DNA from: Smittium culicis
Lineage: Eukaryota > Kickxellomycota > Harpellomycetes > Harpellales > Legeriomycetaceae
Direction of reading: 5' to 3'
DNA: 21,560 nt
Assembly (NCBI GenBank): GCA_001970855.1
Contig: LSSN01001628.1
Coordinates: 1 to 21,560, forward strand
The position numbers and the translations under genes were made by a program. How positions within the stretch are numbered: the first letter of the stretch is position 1; each line of letters opens with the position of its first letter. The notes below the pieces were generated by a model. That model was not told where the DNA came from, did no database searches, and saw nothing but the letters and a program-made list of their open reading frames with translations. Below, in pieces: positions 9,161 to 20,809 of the stretch.

Positions 9161-9616
9161 TTAAAATTCTATTTTTTTCTATTTCCTACCTGGCCAATCC
9201 ACGGTAGAGAAACCTATCCTATAGATAGAGTTTTAAAATATAAAAATTTCAAACCTTGCTCAAAAAAAATAATCTACCAAGGACTAGTCTCCTTTGTGCC
9301 TATTCAGCCTATCCTCCCTCCTATTTCTCTAGATTCCCCACCCGAACCAAGCCGCTATGGATCTATTAAGTTCTTGCCTTCCCACACTCCCTCTACTCCG
9401 GGTGCGAGTTACGAGGAGGATCAAAATACGAAGACCACGCCAGTTAGTATACTCTATGATACTATAAATGGCCCAGGTACCGAAGTGGGGGGCTTACCCC
9501 ATGTGGTAGACCCTCCAAAAACCTGGATAAGGCTGCTCAAGGTACTGGTAGACTTTTTTCTTAATATTTCAACATTTTTCACATTATTGTATCAAATTTA
9601 CATAAATATTATTTAA
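9161..9616 (+). CDS. Proline-rich open frame of unknown identity (exon or gene remnant)
   Basis: The frame is open for 151 codons from just after a TGA (9158-9160). The ATG at 9125 is in the same frame but gives only 11 codons before that TGA. Inside, the text PIQPILPPISLDSPPEPS and SHTPSTPGASYEEDQNTKT looks like real, low-complexity protein, and 9290-9540 is clearly richer in G and C than the rest of the window. A donor-like GTACTG follows CTCAAG at 9541, so a real exon might end near 9540; the remaining tail is AT-rich and hydrophobic and overlaps a possible MITE. There is no good ATG. I do not recognise the product. Confidence 0.35.
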   Translation, partial: LKFYFFLFPTWPIHGRETYPIDRVLKYKNFKPCSKKIIYQGLVSFVPIQPILPPISLDSPPEPSRYGSIKFLPSHTPSTPGASYEEDQNTKTTPVSILYDTINGPGTEVGGLPHVVDPPKTWIRLLKVLVDFFLNISTFFTLLYQIYINII

Positions 9617-9697
9617 TAAAGCCAATGATTTGCATTTTTCTACTGAACGACAGGAGTTTATTTTTTCATCATGAAAATATTTTTGGACGGGAAAGGG
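9511..9697 (-). mobile_element. Possible MITE copy E (187 bp) at the edge of the C-poor domain
   Basis: The right border GGACGGGAAAGGG followed by TTAT (9698-9701) matches the end style of copies A-D; on the minus strand it starts CCCTTTCCCGTCC. About 70-85 bp in, the minus strand reads ATTGGCTTTATTAAATAATA, like the ATTGGCTTA block of copies C and D. The left border at CCC 9511 fits the family length, but its flank is TAGA, so that side is uncertain. Confidence 0.35.
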
Positions 9698-12600
9698 TTA
9701 TAACAGGGTTTGTAATAAGCGGAAATAATATTGATGTGGATAATTAGTGGAAGAATTATGATAGGGTAATTAGAAAGTGTGAAAATACATATTATATGCA
9801 ATGAGAGTGGCTGACAAGAAGGTGTATGAATCTTTGATACAGGGCGGATAGAAAATAAAAAAAGCAGTTTTTTTATGAAGATTCATATACATAAGAATGA
9901 AAGAGAGAGAAGATAGAAATGTGGAGTAAATATTGAATCTGTCATATTTGATCAGTAATATTTTGTGAATGGATTTAATATAAGTCGTTATATCATGAGA
10001 TAAACAATATTACGTTTTTATGGATCGGTTTGAGTTTTTTTATGAGGCTGTAGTTGAGGGAAATAAAATGAAAGCATAAATCCAGGAATAATTAGGTGAA
10101 GATGTGATTGAGGATGAGGGTGGTCGTAGGGCGTAGGAGGAAAATGTAATTATACTATTTTAGAGCAGAAAATGGAGAAGTCTGAAGAATAGAAAAATCA
10201 TATAATTGATAACATGGTTAGCGTTATTTTTTCGAGTCATGATAAGCGTATATTATTTATGTGATGGTTAGTGTTACAGTGGAGAGATCGATAGATAGCA
10301 GTTATAAAAGCGGTGGTTGAGGTTAGGAATTAGTGAGACATTATAAAGCTATGTAGATGAGCAAAGTGAAGTGAGCATTAATTATCGAACATGTTTTTTT
10401 TTTTTTGCGAGAATTATACGCTAGTCGAGTATAAATAGGGAACAATGGTAAATAGATATTATCGATATATAGATAAATACCTTAGACTATTAAAAGTATT
10501 TTTGATAATGACAATCGGCAAAATTATAGCGTGATTGTGATGTACATTTGAGCATTAGATATTTTATAATGTTTAGCGTGTGGGAGTGGGTTGTATAGAG
10601 ATGATTGAGAAGGTATATAATAAACCAAAGCATAGTATAAGTAGGACTGGATGAATGTCATAATTATGGTGGATATTTGAGGTATTAATTGGCAGTTGAA
10701 TAAAAAAAGATTTAAAAGAACTGCAATTTTTGATAATAAAAAATATTGTAATAGTTTTATATGTCGGGAGAAAACAAAATTTCTCGATAAGATTATGAAC
10801 ATAATTTCGAGTTTGAATAGGCGTTTTATTAATTTTAAGTTTGAAGAGGAGCCTGAAGGTGGTATGAGTGTGTGATTGAAGTGGTGCATTGAGGGTGGGG
10901 GAGCGGGATTTAGATTAATAAACTTATGATGGAGTAACTGGTTGATATATAAGAGTATACTATCGGGAGATAGAGTCTGATGGTTACTAAGATTTATATG
11001 GAAAAGTTTTGAGGGTTAGATAAAAAGAAGTTTACAGAGAATTGAAATAAAATTGCCAAAAGAATATGTAAAGGTGCATGTATATGGGAATGCGAATCAG
11101 TATGGTATATCGACATGGAATTGGTGCATTTTGCTGATGAAAATATAGTAGATAAGTGTGTCAATTCAAGAGGATTCAATAATCGGGATTGATGCATCAA
11201 AGTAAAGCGAGATTGTAAAGGGATAATTAATATTGGTGGATAGTAAATGTTTATAAAATAAACTTGAGGATTTATAAATGATAAATTATGGACTAGAGAT
11301 GTAAAGATAATAATGTAATTATCGAAGAGAGATGGTATATATTACTAGAATTAAACAGAAATATGAGAAAATATTTCTGAAACATAGATATAACATAAGA
11401 TATTGAGTGGAATTCTGAGTATTTGAAATTAATGGAAAGTAATAGTGCGTAATGTAATTATTTGGTAGAGGGATGATATGGGAATTTTTATGAGAACTGA
11501 ATTAATGTTGATGTTTTTCAAAGGAGATATTCGAGGGAACGATGATATTTCAGTAGTAATGGGGCGGTAATAGTAGATGCTGTTGAAATATCCGGAAGAT
11601 CAAAATACATTTGAACAAGATGAGGTGGATATATAGTGTAAGTTAATTGAGTTTGATTATACATATTCAGTGAAAGGTAAGTAGATATTGATAGTTACTG
11701 TAAATATCGGATTACTTTTCAAGATATATATGCTATTTTTTTTTATTAAAGGATATCCGATCAAGGAATGATTTATGGAGAATAAATATAAATGGTGGGG
11801 TATATTGATGAAAAAATACAGAGATTAATGAAATATTCAGATATGAAGTAAATGAAGGAAGTGGATAATTTGAAATTAGAATAGAAGATAATGAATCGGG
11901 ATATTGGTAAATTATGAGATTCAAAAGTGTAATTATAGAAAAATATGGCATTGATGTGAAAGATCTAACATTCGAGACAAAGGTGTTGCTGTAGGGAAGT
12001 GGAGTGTGTCTTGGTGGATAGATGAATGATTAAAGGTAATAAATTATAAAGTATCATGATGTAAGTGTAAGGTGCGTGAAGATTAGATAGTCATAATTAA
12101 GATGTTAATTGACTATGATAGATTAGTAAAATAAAATATGGTATATAGAATGAAATAGCCCTGGTTGAAGTGAAATTTGAAAAAATTATTCTAGATGATA
12201 GATAGTGACTCTGGTACATGATGTACTGGTTGTATTCGGGAGATAGAGGATCAAAAATAATTGATAGATAATAGATGAAAGGTGTCATAAGAGTAAGTTT
12301 ATATTGTATTTTATGCATGAAAAAAGAGACAGTTTCAATTTTAATTGAGAAATTTTGGGAGGTATATAGTAGAATTATAAGGGAATTGTATATGAAAAAT
12401 TGGTATTGATATAATGAGGTTGATTAGTAGTGAGTTTGTGGAAGTGGCGGATAACAGCATTGAGAAATTAACTGCGATTGATGGAACTGAGGAGGAGATA
12501 ACTAATCTAGGGGATATGATGTAAATAGGAATAAAATTTATCAGTAGATGAAGCTTTAATGGAGGTAGTTAATTGGAAGTTTAACAATAACTTATGACGG

Positions 12601-13796
12601 AGTTGCACTAAAGTTAATAGTACAAGATTTATTGTGCATGATTGATAAGTGTTGAAGATTAGAATTGATGATTAAAATATAATTTAGGTAGTAAAAATTC
12701 CAAAGCAGAGTGTGAGTAAGATTAGGCGAGAATGAAAGTGACTATGGATGTTGAAATTGAGTTAATATTTATGAGGGGGTGGTAGTTGGATTGCTTTAAT
12801 TTATTGATATATACGACTTATCGCATGAAATAGAGGTTTAATAAGACTTTGAAGATTCTAAAAGGTTTTAATTGAGATAAAATGTAATATGAATAGTAGA
12901 ATATTGTATTATAAAAGTGTTGGGAGTAAGGATTCCAAATATGTATTTAAATAGGGAGATGTCGTATTTTTTTGATCGGAGGCGATGCTTTGATAATTAA
13001 TTTGAGGGAGGATTTGTGATTGTGTAGTAGGAGGTCAAATAGTATTTAATCATCAATACGAGATTGTGAAAGGGTAGTTTGTCGCATGTATGACTTTGAA
13101 ATTCAAGATGTAAAATGATAATTTTTAATGCGCGAATACATATTTAGATATTGATTCGAAATGAAAGCGAGAAAATAATCATATAAGAATACCTTAAGGT
13201 GGATTTCAATCATTTTATAGAGAGTACAGCATAGCGTCATTATTTATATCGTTAGTAAGATAATGGGTGAAAAATCTATAGTGTGTAGGGTGTTGCGGTA
13301 GTTGAGCAGGTTTTTAGAGAAGGGAGATGGATACTAGGATAATCATGAATTGGATACTGAAAAAGTGTTCAAATATTATATAGTGATATGGAAATTTTTG
13401 TACACATATTAGAATGTTGAGATTGTGTATAGAAGTTAGTATTATGTGGCGGTTAAGAGAATGATTGCAGAAGGAAGCTAAATATAACATTTTTAACAAG
13501 GAAAAGTTGAAGGTGTTGAGTGAGAATTGATTGAATCTGGTGAAAATGCGAGTCATAAATATTAAATCGGTGAATTTGTAAGGGTATATTTTAATAGAAA
13601 ATCTATAGCGATATAATAACACGTAATAGTATTGATATTGAGATATAAGCAAGCTAAGATTGTGTTTCATGGTTAATGAACGCAAGTGAAAGTGAAAAAA
13701 AATGGGTAGATGAAATATAGGGGATGGAATTACTATGTAGCAGGGTAACGCGATTGTGATAGTCGATTAAACTCTATGAAGCTTTTTAGATTGGGA

Positions 13797-13806
13797 GGGG
13801 GGGGGG
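13797..13806 (+). repeat. G10 run
   Basis: Ten consecutive G, with GGG just before (13793-13795) and GGG a few bases after (13813-13815). Four G-tracts in this space could fold as a G-quadruplex on the + strand. Confidence 0.9.
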
Positions 13807-15059
13807 CGCTGTGGGAAATTATAGCAGTTGGATTCAAAAAAAACTTTTTTAATTAAAGGGGGCCTGATGAGGAAGGAATTGTCAGGTCTGACAGGGAGTT
13901 ATTATTTGGAAATTATGTAGAATGGGGAGGTATATTGGTTATAGATTTGAGAAGAGAAGATAGCTATGCAGCTTAAATTACAACTATTTATGTATATAAG
14001 CCAAATTGATTGTAAAAAAGTCAGATTATTTGTCAATTGATGAAGAATAAACATTTTTAGGATATAGGATCAGTGATTGAAGTATCAGTATAGTCGAAAA
14101 GAGATAGACAGTGAAGAATAAATTGACAACGAAATGTGAGACATCGATAATGAATAGATAGTAGATTAGAACTGATAGGTGTTGATGGATAAGATTATGC
14201 AGTAGAAGATTAGGGGGTGGGGTGATAGAAGCAGTGGATAGTGAGATAAAAAAAAGATATTATGAAGGATATCGAATGAGTGTCTGGTCGATGAATGAAA
14301 ATATAGGGGTGGTGGTTTTTTATAGGGATGTGGGCCAGGAAGTGGAACAGTAATGTATATTTAAAATTATTGGAGACACTGATTAAAATAATAGGTTATT
14401 AAAGAAAGTGTTATGTTGGATATTGTGACTGATAAAAGAAATTTAAAATAGGATAATCAGAAAGCATTTTTTTACGTGATGATGGATTTGGTGATTACAT
14501 GTAGAAAGTGAGCAGAAGGAATAAAGAGGGTGTAGATAGTAATTTGATGTAGGTAACTTAAGTGTGGGTAATTTTTTGATAATACGAAAATATGTAGGAG
14601 TAAGCTATTAGAGTAGAGTGGTTAGTGAATTTAAAAGGGGTAGTGAATATAAAGGAAATGAACTTGAATTTTAAAGTTCAATGGAATGTGGAATAAGAGG
14701 ATATTTGTGAAATCGAAAGTGGAGTGGATTGGCGAAAAATAACAAAAATTTCCAGGGATTAGGCAAGTTACAGTGAATCAAGAACATGGAGAAAATTGTG
14801 GTATTTTGGTATAGAGATGAAGAATAGGGGATATTGGTGTTTATAATAAACATTAAGTGAATGATATCACTTAGATTGGCTGAATTAGATAGTTATAGAG
14901 ACGATATTTTGAGAAAGTTTGGTGAAAATAGTTTACGCGTCTTAATAGGTTATGAATTTTAGAATATTTCGAGAAGTTACGAATTGAAGGCATTGAATGA
15001 TGAGGAGTTAGGTACACGAGGTGAGAGTAGTAAATTATGGGTATTATGGAAAGGCGTAA

Positions 15060-15070
15060 GGGGGGGGGGG
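15060..15070 (+). repeat. G11 run
   Basis: Eleven consecutive G inside the C-poor domain. It is the longest G homopolymer in the window. Confidence 0.9.
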
Positions 15071-16525
15071 ATTTTAGCTTGTATAAGAGGTTTTAAATTA
15101 ATATGACGTTTTGGAGTAAAACTGAGTGCAGAAATTTTCATATGAATTGAATTCGGTTAAGATAGATTGGGAGTCGTAAGAGCTATAGCTAAGATGATAG
15201 TTGATGATTCGGGCATGAAGAAATAAAAAATTAATAAAACCAAACTTCAATTTTAGAGTAGAAGATGTTGGCGATTTAAGCAAAGAAAATATCAAAGGCT
15301 TTCAAGAAGTTAAATTATGAAGAATCAGTTATTGATGGAACTGTGATTTAATTGAAATACTTTGGTAAAGTTAAGTATACTCGGAAAATTTGATTATATG
15401 TGTGAATTAGGAGATAATTATTGATTATAAGTAAGTATAAAAAGTTAATATACATTAATTAGGTTTCATAGCACGTGGTGTTGATTGAAAAAAAATTTTT
15501 AAGGCATTGATGAAAATTTTTAAACTAAGATGGATATTAGTTTATATTGGTTGTGTATTGGATGGATGGCTGTCTGCAGAATAAATTATTTTTAAAGGAG
15601 GGAGGTTGGACCATTAGTCATACGAATTAGAGTGGTAGATGTATAAGCAATGTTGATTATGAGGTATAGAATCATATAAAAGAATGTGTATTTTACTATA
15701 GTAGAGGTAACACGGATTTGATGAATCGAGAAAGTAATAATGTGGATATAACATGTGATAATAATTGAAAAAGACCAAAACAGTTATTTAAAACAGAATA
15801 TGTGATGACTGAGTTATTGACTGAAAAAAAGTTTAATTATCAGTAGCATACTTGAAAATGATGTAATGGTAAGTTGGTAAGATAAGGAACCGTGAGTCGA
15901 ATGACAATCTGATGTGGTCAGAGATTAATGAACAGCAAGTACAGTTTTGAAGAGGGTATTTGTGCGATCAGAAAATTAAATTTGTTACTAATATCAATAA
16001 ATATGATGGTATTCTAAAAAAGCAGAGGTGTAGGATGAAATATTAACATATGAATTAGATGGTGGTATGAAAATAGTATAAAACTGTGAAATTAATTAGA
16101 AAAATAACTGAGTAGAAAATATGAATGTAGTAAATTAGGTGGATGAATTGGTGGATGAGAATATAAAATTCAAGAAAAGTAGATGTTAGAATAGTAACAT
16201 CAGTATGTGTAAGATAGGAAGATAAAATGTAAAAGTGAACTGAGATTTGACTAGAGCGATTTAATGAAAGTTGATTAAAGGGTATAATATGGAGATAAAA
16301 TATAGGTTAAGTAGAAATTCGAAATAAGATTTGTGATTAGGGATTCATAATATGTTGAACTGGGGGTAAAGTAAATGATTGAGATAATATATAATAGAGA
16401 TTGATAAGAGATAGTGTAGAAGACTAGGAGAAGAGTATATGATGAGATGGTTTATAATGGAGGAATTTTTGTTTAGATTGGGTGAATATTTGTAATAGAG
16501 TGGGCGTGTAGACCGTATGAATATT

Positions 16526-16581
16526 GGGTTTATATTGGGTTTAGATTAAAGTTTAGATTGGTTTTAGATTGAGTGTAGACT
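16526..16581 (+). repeat. Degenerate tandem array, five 11-12-bp units near GGGTTTAGATT
   Basis: Consecutive units are GGGTTTATATT, GGGTTTAGATT, AAAGTTTAGATT, GGTTTTAGATT and GAGTGTAGACT. Four are 11 bp and one 12 bp. The GGGTTTA core resembles telomere-type repeats. Confidence 0.85.
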
Positions 16582-19500
16582 AGATGGACAGATGATAAAA
16601 AGTCGATGTAGTGATGGAAAAGAAAGGCGTAGTGATTTTCTAATGATTAAAGATTGTTTGGATAGAGTGGTTGAAGAGAAGGTGCTGAGTTGAGAATGTG
16701 TTTATGAAAAGTATGCGAGTAATAATTGTAGGATTGAATTTGGATTAGTGAAAAGTTGGTGAAGAGATGGAGTGGAGTTGTGGAGTAGATAAAGATTTTT
16801 TGGAGTAATATTTGTTGAGTAGAGGTAAAGTATGTTATATTTTATGAAGAGATGAGATAAAAATGTGGCAGATATGGAGTAGTTAGGTGGGGGAAAAGTA
16901 TAAAGTAGCTGTAGATTAGATGTATAGTAGTCATGTATTAGCTGTTGAGTTGGAGGTTGAGCTTTTGTAGCGATGGGAATAGATAAGGTTGAGCTGTTAT
17001 ACTAATGGGACTAAGCTGGGGTTGAGATGTGGCAGAAAGGTGAATAATTAGTATAAAGTTGATGAAGATATTGAGATCTGAAGGTGTTGAGGTGAGGAAG
17101 TGATGTTTATAAGCTTGGTTTGATTTGAGATTGAACTGAGGCTGAGTTGAAATTTAGTTGAGATTGAGCTGAAGTAGAGTTGGATTAGAGATGGATTAGA
17201 AATAATGCATACTTGAGGAAGAGTTGGGGAAGTGGGAGAAAGTTTTGGGAAAGTGGTGAGGGATGGGTTACGGTAGTGTTAGAGTTGTTCTGATTAGACT
17301 AAGCTTGGAATTGAGAGTTTCTTAGGTAGTCAGATTCGTTAGAAATGGGTATGAGGTATGAAGGAGATGATGAAGAGTATGTGTAAAGTAGGAAAAAATT
17401 ATAAAGGAGTTGAAAATGAGTAGATGATTAGTTGATGTAGTATAGGAGTGTAACCGGGTTAAATTAGAAGACGAGGTGAGGTATGTATGTGAAAATCGAT
17501 TGAATTAAATTAAAGCGTAGGAAATCGAGTAGGCGTTGGTTGAGAGTAGAATTAGAGTAGAATAAGTGCAGAATAAGAGCAAATTAGAGAATGAGCACAG
17601 GGTGAGCTTATGTATATAGGCGAAGAGATAATGAATTGATGGATATGTATATTGGTAGGCTTGATTTTGAGAGAGTGATGGAAATGAGTTCAGTTAGTGC
17701 AGAGTAGGTGCAGAATATTTGTAAAGTTGGGAAAGAGTTGGTGACGAGTTTGGGATGAAACAGTGTAGTTATGAAGTAGAGTATAATATTATAGGTTTAG
17801 ATTTTTGGTTGATTTGGAGGTAGAGGGTTTAGAGTTATGAGAAAGTTGAGGGTTAAGTATATTTAAGTCGGATAAAAATGCATTATATTTTATATGTGTG
17901 TTTAGGTCGAGTTGGGGGCAAACTGAGGAGATGAATATGTAGCTATGAGTTTGATTAGGTGTAGAGGATACCCAGAGTTATTTGAGTTTTGAGACTGATT
18001 TGCAGTGTAATTGTAATCGAGTTAGAGAAGATAGTGTGAAGCATTGGGATTGATATGAGGGATTGTATGTGTATAAAAAAGTATAGATTGTTTATGAGTT
18101 TGCGCAGAGAAATAGAATATTACTTGCTGATTTGTAGCACAAAAACGGTTTAGAAGGTTTACAGATATTTTATCGGATGTAGAGAGATGTAGAGATGTGT
18201 AGATAGGCGTAGATAAGTGTAGTGGAGGATGGAGGATGTATAGAGAAGGTGTATAGGAAGTGTAAAGGATGGTGTAGGGCAGATGATCAACAGGATAATA
18301 TTAGTTTATAGGTCAGTTAGAAAGTTTGAAAGTGTAGAAGCATAGTAGGTGCAGTGTTGGTATATATTTGTGGAAGTGGTGGAGTTGCGTTATAGGTCAT
18401 ATGTTGATTAATACGGGAATAAAAAATATGAAAATTGGGTTGAACTGAGGTAGAGCTGATGTTGAGAATGTGTAAAGTTAGATAAGACGTGATTTAAATT
18501 AAATCGCTGAGAATGCGAAAATTTGTGTTAGAGTAGATGAATATTTTTTGGAGAGTTAGATTTGAGTTAAATTAGAGCATGCTGTAGTTTGAAAATCGTA
18601 AATGGTGTGTGAGGGTATAGTTGGAGTAGCTAATGTAGTTATTGTGATGAGATGAGGCGAATTATGTGCAGAGTAAGCGAAGATCAAGTGATGAGTTAGT
18701 TTGAGTAATTGAAGAATTGGGGTTGAGAATATGTATTTACGGAGATGAATTGGTTTGAAAAGGATAGATTAGATGAAGATTAGGGTATAGTGGGAGAAGA
18801 ATCGGATATGATATTGGGATGCGTGTGAATTTAGTCGGTGATTAGTAGGGTTGTGATTGTGTTGAGCAAGTATAGAAATGATGATGAGATGGAGAAGAGA
18901 CAATGTTGAGATTTGTAGAATGTGATTATATCTGGAGAATCTTTGGTGGTTATGAATATTTTTAGTCAATGGTTAGTATTGATAAGATGCAGATGGGTTG
19001 GGATCGAATAGGAATATAGTCAGGGTTGAGTTGGAAAAAGGTATAGGCAATGAATGTGTAGTGATGCGATAGAGATGATATTGAGTTCATGGAGATAAAA
19101 TTGTTTCGTAATGATTCGAGATTGATCCTAATTTGAGGTGCGTAATTGTATAGTGTACGTAGAGCTCAGATTGTAAGTGGGTTAAGACGGGGAATAGTTG
19201 GGATAACTTGGTGTAGAGTTGGAGTTGATTTGAGGTAGAGATGTGGTAGAGATGTGGTAGAGATAGAGATCAGAATGTGATAAGACGAATGAAATTAGTG
19301 TAGTGTATGTGAATATTTTTGGGATAAATAAGTGAATGGTTTTGGATATAAATAAGTTTAAGTTTCGGATGAGAGTTCTTTTAGTTGTATAAGTGATGTG
19401 TTAGAGTAAGCGTAGATTTGGGGTTGTGATGAGGTAAATTTTGGGTTATGCTAGGGTAGAGGTGGATTAGAGTAGAGCATAGATGGTGTTGAGTAGAGGT

Positions 19501-20468
19501 TGTGACAAGTTGGGGTAGTCTAAGTTAGACAGATGTTAAGGTAAATGTTTAATAGATTAAAATTATAGAATTAGATGAAGGCGGAGATGTGTTAGAAAAG
19601 AGCTGGCGCTTTGATGGGGTTAATTGAGTGTATATTCGGTAATAAAACGGGGTTCCGTTAGGGTTCTGTTGTGTTGGAATAGCTATAGAGCTGAGGATAT
19701 GTTGGTGATTGTGGGTTTTTTTAGTCACAGGTAAATTTTGTCAAGATAAGGATAAGCTGAGATCGAGATTGTTTGATTTATGGTAGAGTTAAAGAAGTGT
19801 AGGTGTATTTGAAAAAATCTGTCTTGATAGATTTGGTGTATATTAGGCGTAGAATTTGTGAAGAATAGGGTGTTTCGTAGGTCATGAACGTGGTTTAAGA
19901 TTAAATTGATTAATTATTGTATGTATCTATAGTCAGGGTCGCGAGTGGGTTGAATCGGATATTTTTTAGGATTGTTTGGTGCTGATTTGATGTATATCTG
20001 GGGCTTAGTTAATCTCAAGATAGATTCGAGATGATAAAGCTTAAGTGTGGTGTTAATTATTACGATAGTAGTTATTTTAGTTATTTTTTTGGATTTCAAA
20101 CGGAATATTTGGTATATTTATTGGTAAAGTATGTTTAAAATATGACTATAGCGGTCTTTGGCTTAAGGTAGGGTTGGTGCTGAGTTGAGGTTAAGTAAAT
20201 GATGAGATATGGATGAGACGGGAATCAGGTGGGGATGAGACGTGGATTTAGATGATATGGAGATGAGCTTTGTGTAGTTTGACATGTGCTGGGGCTGGAT
20301 GGGATAGAATTGGTTTGGGATATGAGGTGAGTTTGTTAGAGTTAGTGTTTCTTGAGCGAAATTTTGGTGATAATTAGGTGTATGTTTCAGGGATTTTTGG
20401 GGAGTCGAGTTTGGGTATATTAATGGTTTAATCTGGATATATTTGGATCTAAGAATGTTTAGTGTTGT
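16582..20468 (+). repeat. Stretch with recurring degenerate 11-bp units (decayed satellite)
   Basis: Several blocks cut cleanly into 11-bp units without gaps. 17122-17198 has seven units such as GAGTTGAAATT, TAGTTGAGATT and GAGTTGGATTA. 17543-17586 has four units such as AGAGTAGAATT and AGAGTAGAATA. 20201-20255 has five units such as GATGAGATATG, GATGAGACGGG and GATGAGACGTG. The common theme is GAGTTGAGATT, which has no C. Between these blocks the period is blurred. No gene is visible. Confidence 0.6.
19235..19264 (+). repeat. 11-bp tandem repeat GTAGAGATGTG x 2.7
   Basis: Two perfect copies of GTAGAGATGTG and a partial third. Being perfect, it is a recent local amplification with the same 11-bp period as the surrounding degenerate repeats. 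Confidence 0.9.
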
Positions 20469-20532
20469 GGTTGATTAGTTTTGAATTGTTGTAGAGTTTT
20501 GGTTGATAAGTTTTGAATTGTTGTAGAGTTGT
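20469..20532 (+). repeat. 32-bp tandem duplication
   Basis: 20469-20500 and 20501-20532 agree at 30 of 32 positions, both built around AGTTTTGAATTGTTGTAGAG. High identity shows the duplication is young. The unit is close to three times 11 bp. Confidence 0.92.
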
Positions 20533-20620
20533 GGCAAAGTTGGTGCAATTTAGTCTAAGAGATGCTCAAGAGTTGGGGGTTTCGTGTGGTGTGTAGTGTG
20601 ATTTTGATGAGGCTAATTAT

Positions 20621-20809
20621 CCCTTTCACAAGCAGTAGACTTTTATTGGTCTACCAAATATGTCTAAATGCGTTAATTTTAAACACTTATATTCTGATGA
20701 ATTAAGAATTGCTGGCTTATTGTATAATAACAGAAAATAGTTAACATATTTATAAATCATAAACGAATCAATTTGTTCATCTTGTAAAATAGTGTAGGAT
20801 GGTAAAGGG
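20621..20809 (+). mobile_element. MITE copy D (piggyBac-like, 189 bp) with TTAT target duplication
   Basis: The element starts CCCTTTCACAAGCAGTAGAC and ends GGATGGTAAAGGG, with TTAT on both sides (20617-20620 and 20810-20813). It shares start, middle (GGCTTATTGTATAATAACA) and late blocks (TAAATCATAAACGAATC) with copy A at 2221. C and G are about equal here (25 and 29 by my count), unlike the C-poor DNA around it, so it inserted after the host sequence acquired its bias. The frame across it is not a gene. Confidence 0.75.

Noticed and set aside
13060..13072. GTGAAAGGG, matching the MITE start CCCTTTCACAA on the minus strand
   Set aside because: The match ends after 11 bases, the interior does not resemble the family, and the base composition is that of the C-poor background.
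16526..20532. CRISPR array
   Set aside because: Repeats are short, degenerate and directly abutting, without unique spacers of constant length, and the DNA is eukaryotic.
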